Below the pieces are notes generated by a model. It was not told where the DNA came from. It was given only the letters and a program-made list of their open reading frames with translations, and did not search any database. A stretch of 64,000 nt of DNA, taken from the NCBI RefSeq assembly GCF_002797755.1, contig NZ_PGFI01000011.1, positions 1 to 64,000 on the forward strand, given 5' to 3'. Positions within the stretch are counted from its first letter, which is position 1, and each line of letters starts with the position of its first letter. Position numbers and translations under genes: made by a program. The DNA comes from Brevirhabdus pacifica. GTDB taxonomy: Bacteria > Pseudomonadota > Alphaproteobacteria > Rhodobacterales > Rhodobacteraceae. Shown piece by piece: positions 1-5,705 of the stretch.

Positions 1-32
1 GTCTTGTAGGTCGGGGATGTCGGTTTGCTCAT
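1..32 (-). CDS. IS5-family transposase, N-terminal fragment (cut by window edge)
   Basis: Only the first ten codons and part of the eleventh are present, reading MSKPTSPTYK from the ATG at 30-32. This matches the usual start of IS903-type IS5-family transposases in alphaproteobacteria, which continue with an NWPAYN-type motif that lies outside the window. The ATG follows the IS terminal repeat at the expected distance. No catalytic residue is visible here, so the call depends on the N-terminal signature together with the terminal repeat. Confidence 0.7.
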   Translation of the reverse strand, partial: MSKPTSPTYK

Positions 33-96
33 GGAGCCCGGCTACCACGCTGGATTCACAAGATGAATCCCTCACGCGATTTGTGCAACAGAGCCC
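1..96 (-). mobile_element. Right end of an IS5-family insertion sequence (continues left of window)
   Basis: Read on the minus strand, the element begins with GGCTCTGTTGCACAAATC, a terminal inverted repeat of a type common in alphaproteobacterial IS5-family elements. About 60 bases of leader then precede the first codons of a transposase that runs out of the window at base 1. The IS end (about 95 or 96) sits directly against the interrupted methyltransferase reading frame, so the element is inserted in that gene. Only one end is visible, so the target duplication and the other inverted repeat cannot be seen. The family assignment rests on the terminal repeat and the transposase start recalled from family knowledge. 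Confidence 0.8.
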
Positions 97-981
97 TTCA
101 ATGGCATCATAGTTGTCGTAGTGGTCATAGTCCGCCTTCCCTTTGATTTCCTTGTGCTTACTGAAGCGAAGGTTATCCATTTTTGTCATCAACGGAATTT
201 CTTGATGTCGCCGGCCATGATCTAAGTTCGTGAACCAACCGACGTTTCTGAATTTTACAAGGTTTGTTTGAGGGTCAAATACGCCACTGGCAAATTGCCG
301 CTCCCCTTCCTTGTCGGGAATGCGGAAATATGCGTTCCCATTTGCGAATCCAGCACCCAACCACAGTTCGGCGTTTCTTATGTGCCTGAAAATCTCTGTG
401 TATGTAATTGCGTTCTTGGGACCGATGATAAGGAAGTTCTTTTTGTGCTCCATTAGCAGTGCAACGTAGTCGCGAAAAAGCGAGAAAGGTGGGTTCGTTA
501 CAACGATATCTGCCTCAGCAAGTAGTTTTACGCATTCGGCGCTCCGGAAGTCACCGCCACCCTCAAGGGGCCAATGAGAGTGAGGGTTCTTTTCAAGAAA
601 AATTTTGACATCTTCGATCCCAACTGCGCCGTCTCCGTCGAGGTCGGTGACCTCCTCAATTTCAACGCAAATCGCCTTTGGTTTCTCCCGCTCTCCGCCG
701 CCGGAGCTGTATTCGTCAAAGGTAATTTGGGCACCCGCGATAGACGACCCGTCGTAGCTTGTGCTTATTAGTTTTCGCAGTCCCAACCGATTGAAATTCG
801 CAGCAAAAAACTTGAAGAAGTTGCTTTCGAAGGGGTCGTCGCAGTTGCAGTAGATGGTTTTCCCTCGAAAGGTGTCGGCATCAAATTCAAGGTATGCCTC
901 AACCTCCTTCTGAATATCAGCATATTGAGTGTAGAACTCGTCTTGCTTTGCTGTTTTTGCCGCTGTTAAGCCAGTATTCAT
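97..981 (-). pseudogene. EcoRI-family adenine-specific DNA methyltransferase, 3' end removed by IS insertion
   Basis: An open frame from the ATG at 979-981 encodes about 295 residues before the IS junction, then reads out of the transposase frame into the element. It shows the layout of the EcoRI methylase family (N6-adenine methylation of DNA): DEFYTQ near residue 14, YCNCDDP at 44-50, GDFRSAEC at 143-150, the catalytic motif TNPPF at 162-166 followed by SLFRDYV, and WFTNLDHGRRH at 249-259. Family members usually continue some tens of residues past the YDNYDAI motif found here at 288-294, so the C terminus is missing. A weak ribosome site (AAGAAAG) precedes the ATG. No restriction endonuclease gene is visible beside it, so it was probably a solitary methylase of the mobile element or its partner lies off-window. 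All catalytic motifs remain, so residual activity cannot be ruled out. Confidence 0.85.
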
Positions 982-1188
982 TGATTTTCTTTCTTGCCTC
1001 TGCTCGGCCAAAGCGTTTGCGCTTCAAGTTAATAGGTTGCCCACGTTACGCGCTCAATGCGTCTGATGTCCCAGGCGTCGCATTTTTGGAAACGAACAAA
1101 ATTTTCATCGTGTCGAAATCCACCTTGCGTCATCGATCTAGGAACTGCGCAAAAGGACAAGAGAAGCGTAACAAAATAAAAACCTCGA

Positions 1189-1473
1189 CTACCGGTCGAA
1201 GATCGAAAGTTCCTTCTGAGTGTGCTTCATCAAAATGCGGAGAAACCTCTGTGCGATAAGGATGCCGACAGGGCCAATGACCACCAGCGCCAGATAGAAC
1301 GAACGGGCGATGTCCCACGACGCTTGACCAGACGTAGCGATTAGGCCAGTTCCGCCGACGAGTAAGCAGATCGCACACACGACGCCGATTTGGCGCGCGA
1401 ACGTGAACACCTCTTTTTCACAAGGTTGAAGATCTTCGGTGTTTGATGTCGAGTGATGGGCGGTGTCAGTCAT
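1189..1473 (-). CDS. Small membrane protein of the mobile element
   Basis: This 94-residue protein of unknown function has two hydrophobic segments, at about residues 27-47 and 58-78, joined by a short loop with TSGQASW. It has a polar N-terminal tail of about 25 residues and a basic C-terminal end, so it is probably an inner-membrane protein with two crossing helices. A strong ribosome site (AAGGAGG) lies 8 bases before the ATG. The gene begins only 12 bases after the repressor stop, so the two are very likely transcribed together and expressed in the integrated state. Genes in this position in prophages often alter the host surface or block other phages, but nothing in the sequence proves that here. 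Confidence 0.75.
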   Translation of the reverse strand: MTDTAHHSTSNTEDLQPCEKEVFTFARQIGVVCAICLLVGGTGLIATSGQASWDIARSFYLALVVIGPVGILIAQRFLRILMKHTQKELSIFDR

Positions 1474-1485
1474 TCGATTTCCTCC

Positions 1486-1893
1486 TTATTCGAGTGTGTC
1501 AAAGTACTTTTTGGCGACGGTTTCCGGGGTTTCACCAGTTTGTGCAGCTTGCGCGGCAACGAACCCAATAACCTTTGCCAGCTTGCCGATTGGCAGTTCT
1601 GCCTGCCTTGCCTGGGCTTCAGACAGAACAGCCATTGAGCATTGCTCTGAAAGCTCGGGGTCGTCGGTCTTGTGGATGCCGCCTTTGCCAGTCAGCAGCC
1701 ATTCCAACGTGATGTTGAACGCTTCGCTGATCTTGACTGCCGCAAGCGCAGGCAGTTCGCGCTTCTCTTGTTCGTAATATTTGTAGGTTCGGTCAGACAC
1801 GTCGATTGAGGCGGCCATGACGGGCTGCGTAAGATCATTAATCTTACGAATTTGTCTTAGACGGAGGCCAATTCCAGACAGGTCTGTTGACAA
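1486..1893 (-). CDS. Phage-type repressor, Cro/CI helix-turn-helix family
   Basis: The product starts with a helix-turn-helix of the lambda repressor type (GLRLRQIRKINDLTQ followed by AASIDVSDRTYKYYEQ), then ITLEWLLTGKGG, a hallmark of small phage and element repressors. An alanine-rich C-terminal tail of about 60 residues follows, with no peptidase motif. I chose the TTG at 1891-1893 because TAAGGTG lies 6 bases upstream and the helix-turn-helix then begins near the N terminus. An ATG at 1923 and a GTG at 2025 are in frame but poorly placed: 1923 sits inside an operator and 2025 runs into the divergent gene. The protein should repress the rightward promoter of the excisionase/integrase genes and probably its own. 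Confidence 0.85.
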   Translation of the reverse strand: MSTDLSGIGLRLRQIRKINDLTQPVMAASIDVSDRTYKYYEQEKRELPALAAVKISEAFNITLEWLLTGKGGIHKTDDPELSEQCSMAVLSEAQARQAELPIGKLAKVIGFVAAQAAQTGETPETVAKKYFDTLE

Positions 1894-1916
1894 GGTGCAC
1901 CTTAGATTACTAAAAG
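1887..1916 (+). promoter_or_regulatory. Rightward promoter of the excision/integration genes
   Basis: A perfect -35 hexamer TTGACA (1887-1892) is followed after 18 bases by TAAAAG (1911-1916), which matches the -10 consensus at four of six positions. Transcription would start near 1923 and give a leader of about 80 bases before the first gene at 2004. The spacer contains the palindrome AAGGTGCACCTT, which suggests direct control by the neighbouring repressor. This is a prediction from sequence only. Confidence 0.6.
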
Positions 1917-1931
1917 TGCACATATATGCAC
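1892..1931. promoter_or_regulatory. Paired operator candidates of the repressor switch
   Basis: Two dyads share the half site GGTGCA/GTGCA. The first is the perfect 12-base palindrome AAGGTGCACCTT (1892-1903), lying between the -35 and -10 of the rightward promoter. The second is GTGCA-catata-TGCAC (1916-1931), whose centre is a TATATG on the minus strand that could serve as -10 of the repressor promoter. The arrangement resembles the paired operators of a lysogeny switch: the first would block rightward transcription, the second would autoregulate the repressor. Confidence 0.6.
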
Positions 1932-2003
1932 TGTACCTGAGTTCTGCGCGATTGTGTTCACTCTTGCAGAGTTTAGGGCCGATTTCCAACCGAAAGGTGA
2001 ACG

Positions 2004-2222
2004 ATGACGAAACCTCTCGAAACACCCAAGGAACTGGCTGAGCGCGTGGGCCTGCCCGTTACCAATATTCGCTATCTGATCCGGGAAGACATGCTGGATC
2101 ATATCTACACTGCACCAGGCCGCCGGAATCCTAAGATTCCTAACGGGGCTTGGGAAAAGTACGTGGCCCAGTTCACCGTCAAAGCTGAACCTAAGGCCGC
2201 AACCTCGCGCAGGGAGGGCTGA
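2004..2222 (+). CDS. Small helix-turn-helix protein (excisionase-like)
   Basis: This 72-residue protein begins with a MerR/excisionase-like helix-turn-helix: TPKELAERVGLPVTNIRYLIR reads as a first helix, a turn and a recognition helix, followed by basic residues and a lysine/arginine-rich tail. AAAGGTG lies upstream of the ATG. It is the first gene of the rightward operon and ends 3 bases before the next small DNA-binding gene, which is followed by the integrase. That position fits a recombination directionality factor or a second transcription regulator of the element, but the exact role cannot be told from the sequence. Confidence 0.7.
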   Translation: MTKPLETPKELAERVGLPVTNIRYLIREDMLDHIYTAPGRRNPKIPNGAWEKYVAQFTVKAEPKAATSRREG

Positions 2223-2225
2223 TCT

Positions 2226-2573
2226 ATGTCTAGCCTAGAAGCTGCCGATGGTTCACAAATCCTTGGACTTGGCAAGACGCCAGCCCAATGGGTCGAAGTC
2301 ATGTCCGGCATGGGGATCGATATTTCAGAGAGAACATTGCGTGAGCGGGCGAATGACACAGGGGCATTCTATCGCCTGGGGCGGACCATGCTGATCACGC
2401 CTGCGCAGATTGACAAGATTTTTGAAGGAGGCGAGGCATGCCGCTCCAAATCTACAAGAGGGGCCGGTACTACTACGTCTACGGCAAGATCGAGTACAAT
2501 GGCCGACCGATCACACGCACATACCGCGACAGCACTAGATCGACTACAGAAGCAGGCGCACGGGACTGGGTAG
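2226..2573 (+). CDS. Second small DNA-binding protein, overlapping the integrase start
   Basis: The first 70 or so residues look like an excisionase-type winged helix: VEVMSGMGIDISERTLRERA, then GAFYRLGRTMLITPAQIDKIF. The reading frame continues another 45 residues of serine/threonine-rich, low-complexity sequence that overlaps the integrase reading frame by 136 bases (2438-2573). The overlap tail is probably not under strong selection in this frame. The gene follows its upstream neighbour with a 3-base gap and should be translated with it. It may be the excisionase, with the preceding gene as a regulator, or the reverse. Confidence 0.65.
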   Translation: MSSLEAADGSQILGLGKTPAQWVEVMSGMGIDISERTLRERANDTGAFYRLGRTMLITPAQIDKIFEGGEACRSKSTRGAGTTTSTARSSTMADRSHAHTATALDRLQKQAHGTG

Positions 2574-3532
2574 CCCGTGAAACTGAACTGCAGATACGTC
2601 GCCATGTTGTTGGCGATGAGCCGAGCAAGACGTTCTCCGATGCAATCATGCTTTACAACGCCTCACCCAAGACCGCGAAGCAGTTGATCCCGATAGTCGA
2701 AGAGATTGGTGATATGCCTTTGGGAGCTATCTCAGGTGCGCTGCTAAAAGGCCTTGGCCCCAAACTAAAACCAAAGGCATCTACAGACACTTGGTGGCGC
2801 GAGATCGTGACGCCCGCGAGCGCGGTCATCAATAACGCGCACGAGCTGGAAGGCACGCCACTAATCCGGGTGAAGCCATATGACAAGTTTGAGCGGATCG
2901 CTCAGGACAAGCGGCGAGGCAAAACCAGCCGGGTTGAACGGAAGCCTGCCGACAAAGAGTGGATCGAGGCTTTCTGCCGGGCCGCTGATCCGTACAACGC
3001 CGCTTTGGTTCGGTTCATGTTCGAGACAGCGGCGCGGATCGATCAGGCTGTCTCAATCGAGCCTGACGATCTGCGGCCTGCCGAGAACAAGGTCAGGGTG
3101 AAAGCTCAGAAAGGCCATCCCGAAGGCTGGATCACGGTTTCGCCTCAGATGATGGATGAATTGCTGGCCTTGCCGCCGAAGCGCCCCAAGAATCGAAAGA
3201 CCGGCAAGTTTATGAAACCGCGTGTGTTCGGCTATGGCAGTTCTACCGGCTACAACACGCGCTGGAAGACGATCTGCAAAAGCGCCGGTATCCCATACCT
3301 CTCGGCGCACCCAGCAGGAAGGCACGGGTTCTTCACTGAATTAGTGGTCAGACAAGGCGTCGATCCTGTTACAGCGGCCAAGGCTGGGCGCTGGTCGGAC
3401 CCCAATTTGCCCATGCGCATCTATGCCCACGCGGAGACGGATGAGGCCGATGTTAGGGCCCGATTTCGTACAAACCACGTACAGGCGGGCACTGTAAAAA
3501 CAACCAAGAGCAAGAAATCACAGAAGGAATAG
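2438..3532 (+). CDS. Tyrosine-type site-specific integrase
   Basis: This 364-residue phage-type integrase would recombine the element's attachment site with the tRNA-Arg gene. The N-terminal part, with a YYVYGKIEYNGRPITRTY segment, resembles the arm-binding region of alphaproteobacterial phage integrases. The catalytic domain has the first arginine in AARID (R200), the H-x-x-x-R box in HPAGRH (H291, R295) and the nucleophile tyrosine in RIYAHAE (Y329). GGAGG lies 8 bases upstream of the ATG, inside the preceding gene. The stop is only about 11 bases from the tRNA remnant, the classic arrangement for an integrase beside its attachment site. Confidence 0.95.
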   Translation: MPLQIYKRGRYYYVYGKIEYNGRPITRTYRDSTRSTTEAGARDWVARETELQIRRHVVGDEPSKTFSDAIMLYNASPKTAKQLIPIVEEIGDMPLGAISGALLKGLGPKLKPKASTDTWWREIVTPASAVINNAHELEGTPLIRVKPYDKFERIAQDKRRGKTSRVERKPADKEWIEAFCRAADPYNAALVRFMFETAARIDQAVSIEPDDLRPAENKVRVKAQKGHPEGWITVSPQMMDELLALPPKRPKNRKTGKFMKPRVFGYGSSTGYNTRWKTICKSAGIPYLSAHPAGRHGFFTELVVRQGVDPVTAAKAGRWSDPNLPMRIYAHAETDEADVRARFRTNHVQAGTVKTTKSKKSQKE

Positions 3533-3543
3533 CGCTATGAACG

Positions 3544-3593
3544 GTTCCCTCCTAAGGGGCAGGTTGCAGGTTCGAATCCTGCCGGGGTCACCA
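3544..3593 (+). tRNA. 3' half of tRNA-Arg(CCT), attachment-site remnant
   Basis: The bases form the 3' part of a tRNA. The anticodon loop CTCCTAA carries anticodon CCT; its stem is GTTCC/GGGGC with two G-T pairs. The variable loop is AGGTT, the T arm is GCAGG-TTCGAAT-CCTGC, and the acceptor strand CGGGGTC is followed by A and an encoded CCA. No matching 5' acceptor (GACCCCG) or D arm lies upstream, because the integrase gene is there. The mismatched base of the anticodon stem suggests that the crossover lies near the anticodon loop and that sequence left of it belongs to the element. Confidence 0.85.
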
Positions 3594-3656
3594 CAAACCC
3601 CGCGACGGGGCGCACCGGCCCCCTTCATTGTCGCGAAAATATCCCCGCCGGAGGCG

Positions 3657-4361
3657 TCACAGCATCCGGATCACGGCCCGATCGATGGACAGCATGTAGC
3701 CGCGGCGCGCGATATTCTTGACCAGAAGCTCGCTGACGATTTGGTTGCCCAGGCTGTCGCGCAGCCGCTTGATCCGGGTGGCGCCGGCGGCCTCGTCGCA
3801 ATCGGCCGCGTCGCGCCCCGAGATCATCGCCTCGATCTGCGCCCCCGACAGCACGTCGTCGTCCATCCGCGCCTCGGCCAGCACCGCCAGCGTCTCCATC
3901 GCCGCCCCCGTAAGGGTGAATTCCATGTTGTTGAGATAGACAGTCCGCTCCTCGCGCGAGATCAGCAGGGAATTGACCTGGATCCCCGCCCGCTCGACCT
4001 CGGACATGCGCCGCGCCAGCCCCGCCAGCGCCACCAGCAGCGCCAGCGCCGCGATCAGCATCGCGGTGGCAAAGACCAGCAGCACGAAGATCACGAACCT
4101 GTACGAGGCAAGCGTGTCCGAGAAGGCCGTGCCCGACTGGGCCAGGATCTCCAGCAGCTTGATCTCGGCCTCGCCGGTCAGCGCGTCGTTTTCGACGAAC
4201 AGCTGCTCGACCCGCGCGTTGAAGGCGTTGGCGTCGGGAAGGTTCAGCAGCAGCACCAGCAGCGCCACCAGCAGGATCAGCACGATGGCCCCGATGCCGC
4301 CGGCGATCAGCCGGTTCAGCGGCCGGCCCCGTTCAGTAGCGAAGGTAATAGGTCCCGGCAC
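3657..4361 (-). CDS. Membrane-anchored winged-helix regulator (ToxR-like layout)
   Basis: This 234-residue protein has two strong membrane helices (about 18-41 and 87-115) flanking a periplasmic loop of about 45 residues. A cytoplasmic C-terminal domain follows that looks like the OmpR/PhoB DNA-binding winged helix: VYLNNMEFTLTGAAMETLAVL (about 141-161), ATRIKRLRDSL (194-204) and LVKNIARRGYML (213-224), which match the trans-activation helix, recognition helix and wing. No receiver domain is present. I start it at the GTG at 4361, which lies 29 bases inside the upstream gene and has a GGAAAGAAGAG stretch before it; the overlap suggests translational coupling. It could be a one-component sensor that reads the periplasm. 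Its targets may be the divergent exported-protein genes next door, which is inference. Confidence 0.7.
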   Translation of the reverse strand: MPGPITFATERGRPLNRLIAGGIGAIVLILLVALLVLLLNLPDANAFNARVEQLFVENDALTGEAEIKLLEILAQSGTAFSDTLASYRFVIFVLLVFATAMLIAALALLVALAGLARRMSEVERAGIQVNSLLISREERTVYLNNMEFTLTGAAMETLAVLAEARMDDDVLSGAQIEAMISGRDAADCDEAAGATRIKRLRDSLGNQIVSELLVKNIARRGYMLSIDRAVIRML

Positions 4362-4848
4362 TGTCTCTTCTTTCCTCCAGACCCTCGGTGCCGAATATGG
4401 ACAGGATGGTCAGCAAACGCCAGCCATCCCGCGCCAGCCGCGCCGCCACGCGGGCCCGTGCCGCCGGTCGGCCTCCGGGCCCGCAAAGGGGCGGCTCCAG
4501 CCGCATCACCCCGTAGTGAAGGCGCAGGGGGCGGTCCTTCTTGGCCTTGTAATCGGCAAAGCAGCCCGGGCCGTCTGGACGGCCCGTCTCGGAACCGGGC
4601 ACAGGGCCGGGGGCACCGCGCAGCGCAGCACCCGGCGGAGGTGGCGGCAGGGCGGGACGTCCCTGGGCCAGGCGGCGGGGGGGGCCTGCCTTGGCCTTGG
4701 GCCCGACCCAATGACCCGCACCGAGGAGGGCGCCGAATCCCGGCCCATTGCCGGCGAGGGCAGGACCAGGCTCGACCGCGAGGGTCAGGCCCAGGGTCAG
4801 GCCCAGGACCAGCGGCAGGCGGCAAAGGGGAAAAAAGATTTGTCTCAT
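4333..4848 (-). CDS. Small exported proline-rich protein, function unknown
   Basis: This 171-residue product has an N-terminal signal peptide (hydrophobic LPLVLGLTLGLTLAV, cleavage likely after PALA near residue 32). A proline/glycine-rich stretch (about 50-95) follows, then a C-terminal domain with two cysteines (in GPGCFADY and PPLCGPG) and the pattern LHYGVMRL ... ARDGWRLL ... YYLRY. That pattern loosely resembles small DUF4177-type domains; this is only a resemblance. The ATG at 4848 was chosen over an upstream start because it begins the signal peptide. The gene overlaps the membrane regulator downstream by 29 bases and is divergent from another exported protein. Confidence 0.6.
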   Translation of the reverse strand: MRQIFFPLCRLPLVLGLTLGLTLAVEPGPALAGNGPGFGALLGAGHWVGPKAKAGPPRRLAQGRPALPPPPPGAALRGAPGPVPGSETGRPDGPGCFADYKAKKDRPLRLHYGVMRLEPPLCGPGGRPAARARVAARLARDGWRLLTILSIFGTEGLEERRDSAGTYYLRY

Positions 4849-4908
4849 GCCCCCACTATCATGACGCCGCCCCGCGATATTCAATAGCAATCGCCCGTTA
4901 CGGTCGCT

Positions 4909-4921
4909 GTTATCCGATAAC
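4909..4921. promoter_or_regulatory. Dyad GTTATC-C-GATAAC between divergent exported-protein genes
   Basis: A perfect 6-1-6 inverted repeat lies in the 211-base intergenic region between the genes starting at 4848 (minus) and 5060 (plus). Such a compact dyad between divergent genes is a reasonable operator candidate, possibly for the membrane-anchored winged-helix protein encoded next to it. No binding evidence exists. Confidence 0.4.
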
Positions 4922-5059
4922 CCCGCCCCGATATTGAGCGACTTCCTCCATCGGGGGCAGGCTGATCGCATAGCCCGGATCGACCCGTTCGATCCCCGTC
5001 ACGTGGGCCACGCCCCGGACGACAGCAACAACAACGACGCGCGATGGAGGTAGTCCAAG

Positions 5060-5554
5060 ATGATACGCAAACTGTTCATTATACCCGCCCTGATCCTCGG
5101 CCTGATGATCGGCGGGCTGACCCCGGCCCCGGCCCGCGCCAACCACGAGATCAGCCGCGCCATCCTGGGCGCCGCCGCGGTCGGCCTTCTGATCAAGAGT
5201 TACGAGGACAAGCGCAGCCGCGAAAAGGCCCGCGCCCGCGCCGCCGCCCAGGCCGCAAGCCGCGCCAACCACAGCCACACCCGGATCCCCGCCGGCGCCG
5301 CCCGCGCCGGGCGCGACGATCCCCGCCAGTGCCTGCGCCAGCGTTGGACCCCCGACGGCTGGGTCAGCTACAAGGACCAGAAATGCCTGCGCGAACTGGA
5401 TCGTCGCCGGCAGCAGACCCATGACCGGGCCGTCCGCCACGTCCCCCGCAGCCGCGAGAAGCCGCGCGAGTGCCTGCGCAAGCGCTGGACCAACAGCGGC
5501 TGGGAAGAATTCTGGTCGACCTCCTGCCTTCGCGATCACGGATATCGCGGCTGA
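5060..5554 (+). CDS. Exported basic protein with two Cys-Trp repeats
   Basis: This 164-residue product has a signal peptide (FIIPALILGLMIGG, cleavage probably after PARA near residue 27) and an alanine/arginine-rich linker. Two copies of the same unit follow: CLRQRWTPDGW...C (C91 to C109) and CLRKRWTNSGW...C (C138 to C156). Both have 18 residues between the cysteines, so each unit probably forms its own disulfide. GGAGG lies 9 bases before the ATG. I do not recognise a named family. The protein is highly basic, so binding to anionic surfaces such as cell wall or nucleic acid is possible but unproven. A hairpin terminator follows at 5622. Confidence 0.65.
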   Translation: MIRKLFIIPALILGLMIGGLTPAPARANHEISRAILGAAAVGLLIKSYEDKRSREKARARAAAQAASRANHSHTRIPAGAARAGRDDPRQCLRQRWTPDGWVSYKDQKCLRELDRRRQQTHDRAVRHVPRSREKPRECLRKRWTNSGWEEFWSTSCLRDHGYRG

Positions 5555-5621
5555 AAGGAGGGCCGGACACCGAACATCGAGCAGCGTAACGAGTAACCGA
5601 TCCCAACATTTGTCCCGACTG

Positions 5622-5658
5622 GGGCGGGAGGGCACAAAGCCCCCCGCCCCCTTTTTTT
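5622..5658 (+). terminator. Rho-independent terminator after the repeat protein
   Basis: GGGGCGGG-a-GGGC pairs with GCCCccCGCCCC around an ACAAA loop and is followed by seven T residues (5652-5658). Confidence 0.8.
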
Positions 5659-5705
5659 CCCGGTTCATTCTGATGCCCTCGATAGGGCACTTCCATCCCC
5701 CCGCG

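Larger units (their letters stand above)
1..3593. mobile_element. Right-hand part of a tRNA-Arg integrated prophage-like element
   Basis: This segment carries a repressor facing two small helix-turn-helix genes, a tyrosine integrase at the boundary, a solitary methyltransferase and an insertion sequence. It has visibly lower GC than the following core genes. It ends exactly at a partial tRNA whose 3' half is intact, the usual mark of integration into a tRNA gene. The integrase reads towards the attachment site. The left limit lies outside the window, so the size and any structural phage genes are unknown. Confidence 0.85.

Noticed and set aside
1894-1901. Genome-wide GGTGCACC motif as a shared regulon signal (1894, 11475, 11522, 31599)
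   Set aside because: Four copies of an 8-base palindrome are close to chance in 64 kb of this GC content; only the extended 12-base copy at the switch is used as an operator.
3533-3593. A complete tRNA gene after the integrase
   Set aside because: Only the anticodon arm onward is present; no 5' acceptor strand matching CGGGGTC is found upstream.
3537-4937. A 466-residue plus-strand frame from the tRNA remnant across the ToxR-like gene
   Set aside because: Its start overlaps the tRNA and the sequence is arginine/histidine/proline-rich without domains; it is antisense to two better-supported genes.
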